A stretch of 6,508 nt of DNA from Longimicrobium sp. (GTDB lineage Bacteria > Gemmatimonadota > Gemmatimonadetes > Longimicrobiales > Longimicrobiaceae): NCBI GenBank assembly GCA_030446945.1, contig JAUJMI010000220.1:1-6508 (forward strand), written 5' to 3'. Below, piece by piece: positions 6,208 to 6,508 of the stretch; positions within the stretch are counted from its first letter, which is position 1; the number at the start of each line of letters is the position of its first letter. The translations under genes and the position numbers were made by a program. The notes below the pieces were generated by a model, which was not told the origin of the DNA, did not search any database, and saw only the letters and a program-made list of their open reading frames with translations.

Positions 6208-6262
6208 GTGCGTAAGTGCGTGAGTGCGCCGGGACGACAAACGCACTGACGCACTCACGCAC
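6208..6262 (+). repeat. Long hairpin of 8-bp repeats between atpB and atpE
   Basis: Five nt after the atpB stop, arms 6208-6228 and 6242-6262 form an inverted repeat of 21 positions with 19 Watson-Crick pairs (mismatches at arm positions 7 and 15) around a 13-nt loop. Each arm is itself a tandem of an 8-mer close to GTGCGTRA. No U-tract follows, so it does not look like a classical intrinsic terminator. It may protect the 3' end of the upstream message, mark a processing site, or be a dispersed intergenic repeat. Confidence 0.7.
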
Positions 6263-6463
6263 CAGCAGTTCGGGAGACGCGGCCTGCTCCCAAGCATGAC
6301 CCCAGGCCGCCGGCGGGGACCGCTCACCCCCGTCGTACAGTACCCGGGCATGGGCCCCCGGGGAGGGCGCGCGGCAGCGATGCCGGCTGGCGTCCACCGG
6401 CCGAAAGGACCGGATGAGCGGAGCCCGACACGGAACATCCCAAGATCCCTGGAGGGGATTCTC
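6263..6463 (+). other. Untranslated atpB-atpE spacer with possible structured leader
   Basis: About 200 nt follow the repeat hairpin before atpE. I see no convincing promoter and no recognisable riboswitch class. A small hairpin with CCGG outer pairs, a bulged A6409, CC/GG inner pairs and a GAAA loop lies at 6397-6413. A competing pairing GCCGG (6382-6386) with CCGGC (6397-6401) is possible. The atpE frame stays open through all of this spacer, with ATGs at 6296 and 6350, but composition (Arg, Pro, Gly) and the strong ribosome binding site further on argue against translation. Confidence 0.4.
6445..6459 (+). promoter_or_regulatory. atpE ribosome binding site, possibly held in a hairpin
   Basis: GGAGGGG (6451-6457) lies six nt before the atpE ATG and is the strongest ribosome binding site in the window. 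ATCCC (6445-6449) can pair with GGGAT (6455-6459), placing GGAG in the loop. A second ATCCC at 6437-6441 offers an alternative partner. The site itself is clear; control by the hairpin is speculation from base pairing. Confidence 0.45.
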
Positions 6464-6508
6464 ATGATGATGATGCAGGTGGCGGTCGAGACCGCCAACG
6501 CGCTCAGC
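6464..6508 (+). CDS. atpE: ATP synthase Fo subunit c, N-terminus only (partial)
   Basis: Only 15 codons lie in the window: MMMMQVAVETANALS. The order atpZ-atpI-atpB followed by a short gene with a very strong ribosome binding site predicts subunit c, the proteolipid that forms the rotating ring and is needed in about 8-17 copies per enzyme. The hydrophobic hairpin, the Gly-rich helix and the proton-binding carboxylate are beyond the window edge, so the identification rests on position and leader. Four ATG codons in a row (6464-6475) make the exact start ambiguous; the first has the best spacing (six nt) from GGAGGGG. The gene runs off the right end. Confidence 0.78.
   Translation, partial: MMMMQVAVETANALS

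Noticed and set aside
6208..6262. Rho-independent terminator ending the operon after atpB
   Set aside because: The hairpin is not followed by a T-run, and the next gene in the same operon order starts downstream with a strong ribosome binding site.
4757..6397. Long minus-strand open frame of 546 codons antisense to atpI and atpB
   Set aside because: It is rich in His, Arg, Gln and Glu, has no recognisable domain, and lies opposite a well-supported subunit-a gene. Such antisense frames are common in GC-rich coding DNA.
6263..6463. Hammerhead ribozyme or known riboswitch in the atpE leader
   Set aside because: A GAAA and a GATGAG-like string occur, but the CUGANGA core and the required three-stem layout do not. 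No conserved core of another class was recognised.

Overview
The window is GC-rich bacterial chromosome holding two divergent operons that face away from a short regulatory region at about 4300-4550. The likely source is a Gemmatimonadota bacterium (Longimicrobium-like). This is inferred from high GC with frequent GTG starts, a subunit-a gene with a signal peptide and a long His-rich N-terminus as in the Bacteroidota/Gemmatimonadota neighbourhood, and GTGCGTRA-type short repeats. No rRNA or other phylogenetic marker is present, so the assignment is tentative.

Minus strand (4298 down to 65): five tightly packed genes. In transcription order they are a small BsuPI-domain lipoprotein, a threonine/serine dehydratase-type PLP enzyme, a gamma-carbonic-anhydrase-like hexapeptide protein, an M42 metallo-aminopeptidase, and a ThiO-type glycine oxidase. 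After a 34-nt gap behind the lipoprotein, the other four genes overlap by 1-4 nt (TGATG, ATGA, GTGA), so they are probably one translationally coupled mRNA. A plausible sigma70-type promoter lies at 4393-4422. Peptidase, amino-acid deaminase and amine oxidase together suggest amino-acid turnover, but no single named pathway ties all five together.

Plus strand (4551 onward): the start of an F1Fo-ATP synthase operon, with atpZ-like, atpI-like and atpB (subunit a) genes and the first 15 codons of atpE (subunit c). The first three are packed with a 4-nt overlap and then a 0-nt junction. A 261-nt gap separates atpB from atpE. It contains a long hairpin built of 8-bp repeats, a small GAAA-loop hairpin, and a possible hairpin over the strong atpE ribosome binding site.

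The best regulatory signal is upstream of atpZ: two identical 22-nt palindromes 34 bp apart whose 18-nt core closely fits the operator of Rex, the NADH/NAD+-sensing repressor. The downstream copy occupies the -35 element and spacer of the apparent atp promoter. This suggests redox control of ATP synthase expression. I see no mobile element, CRISPR array, tRNA or rRNA, and no clearly novel multi-gene system; the unusual points are regulatory and at residue level.
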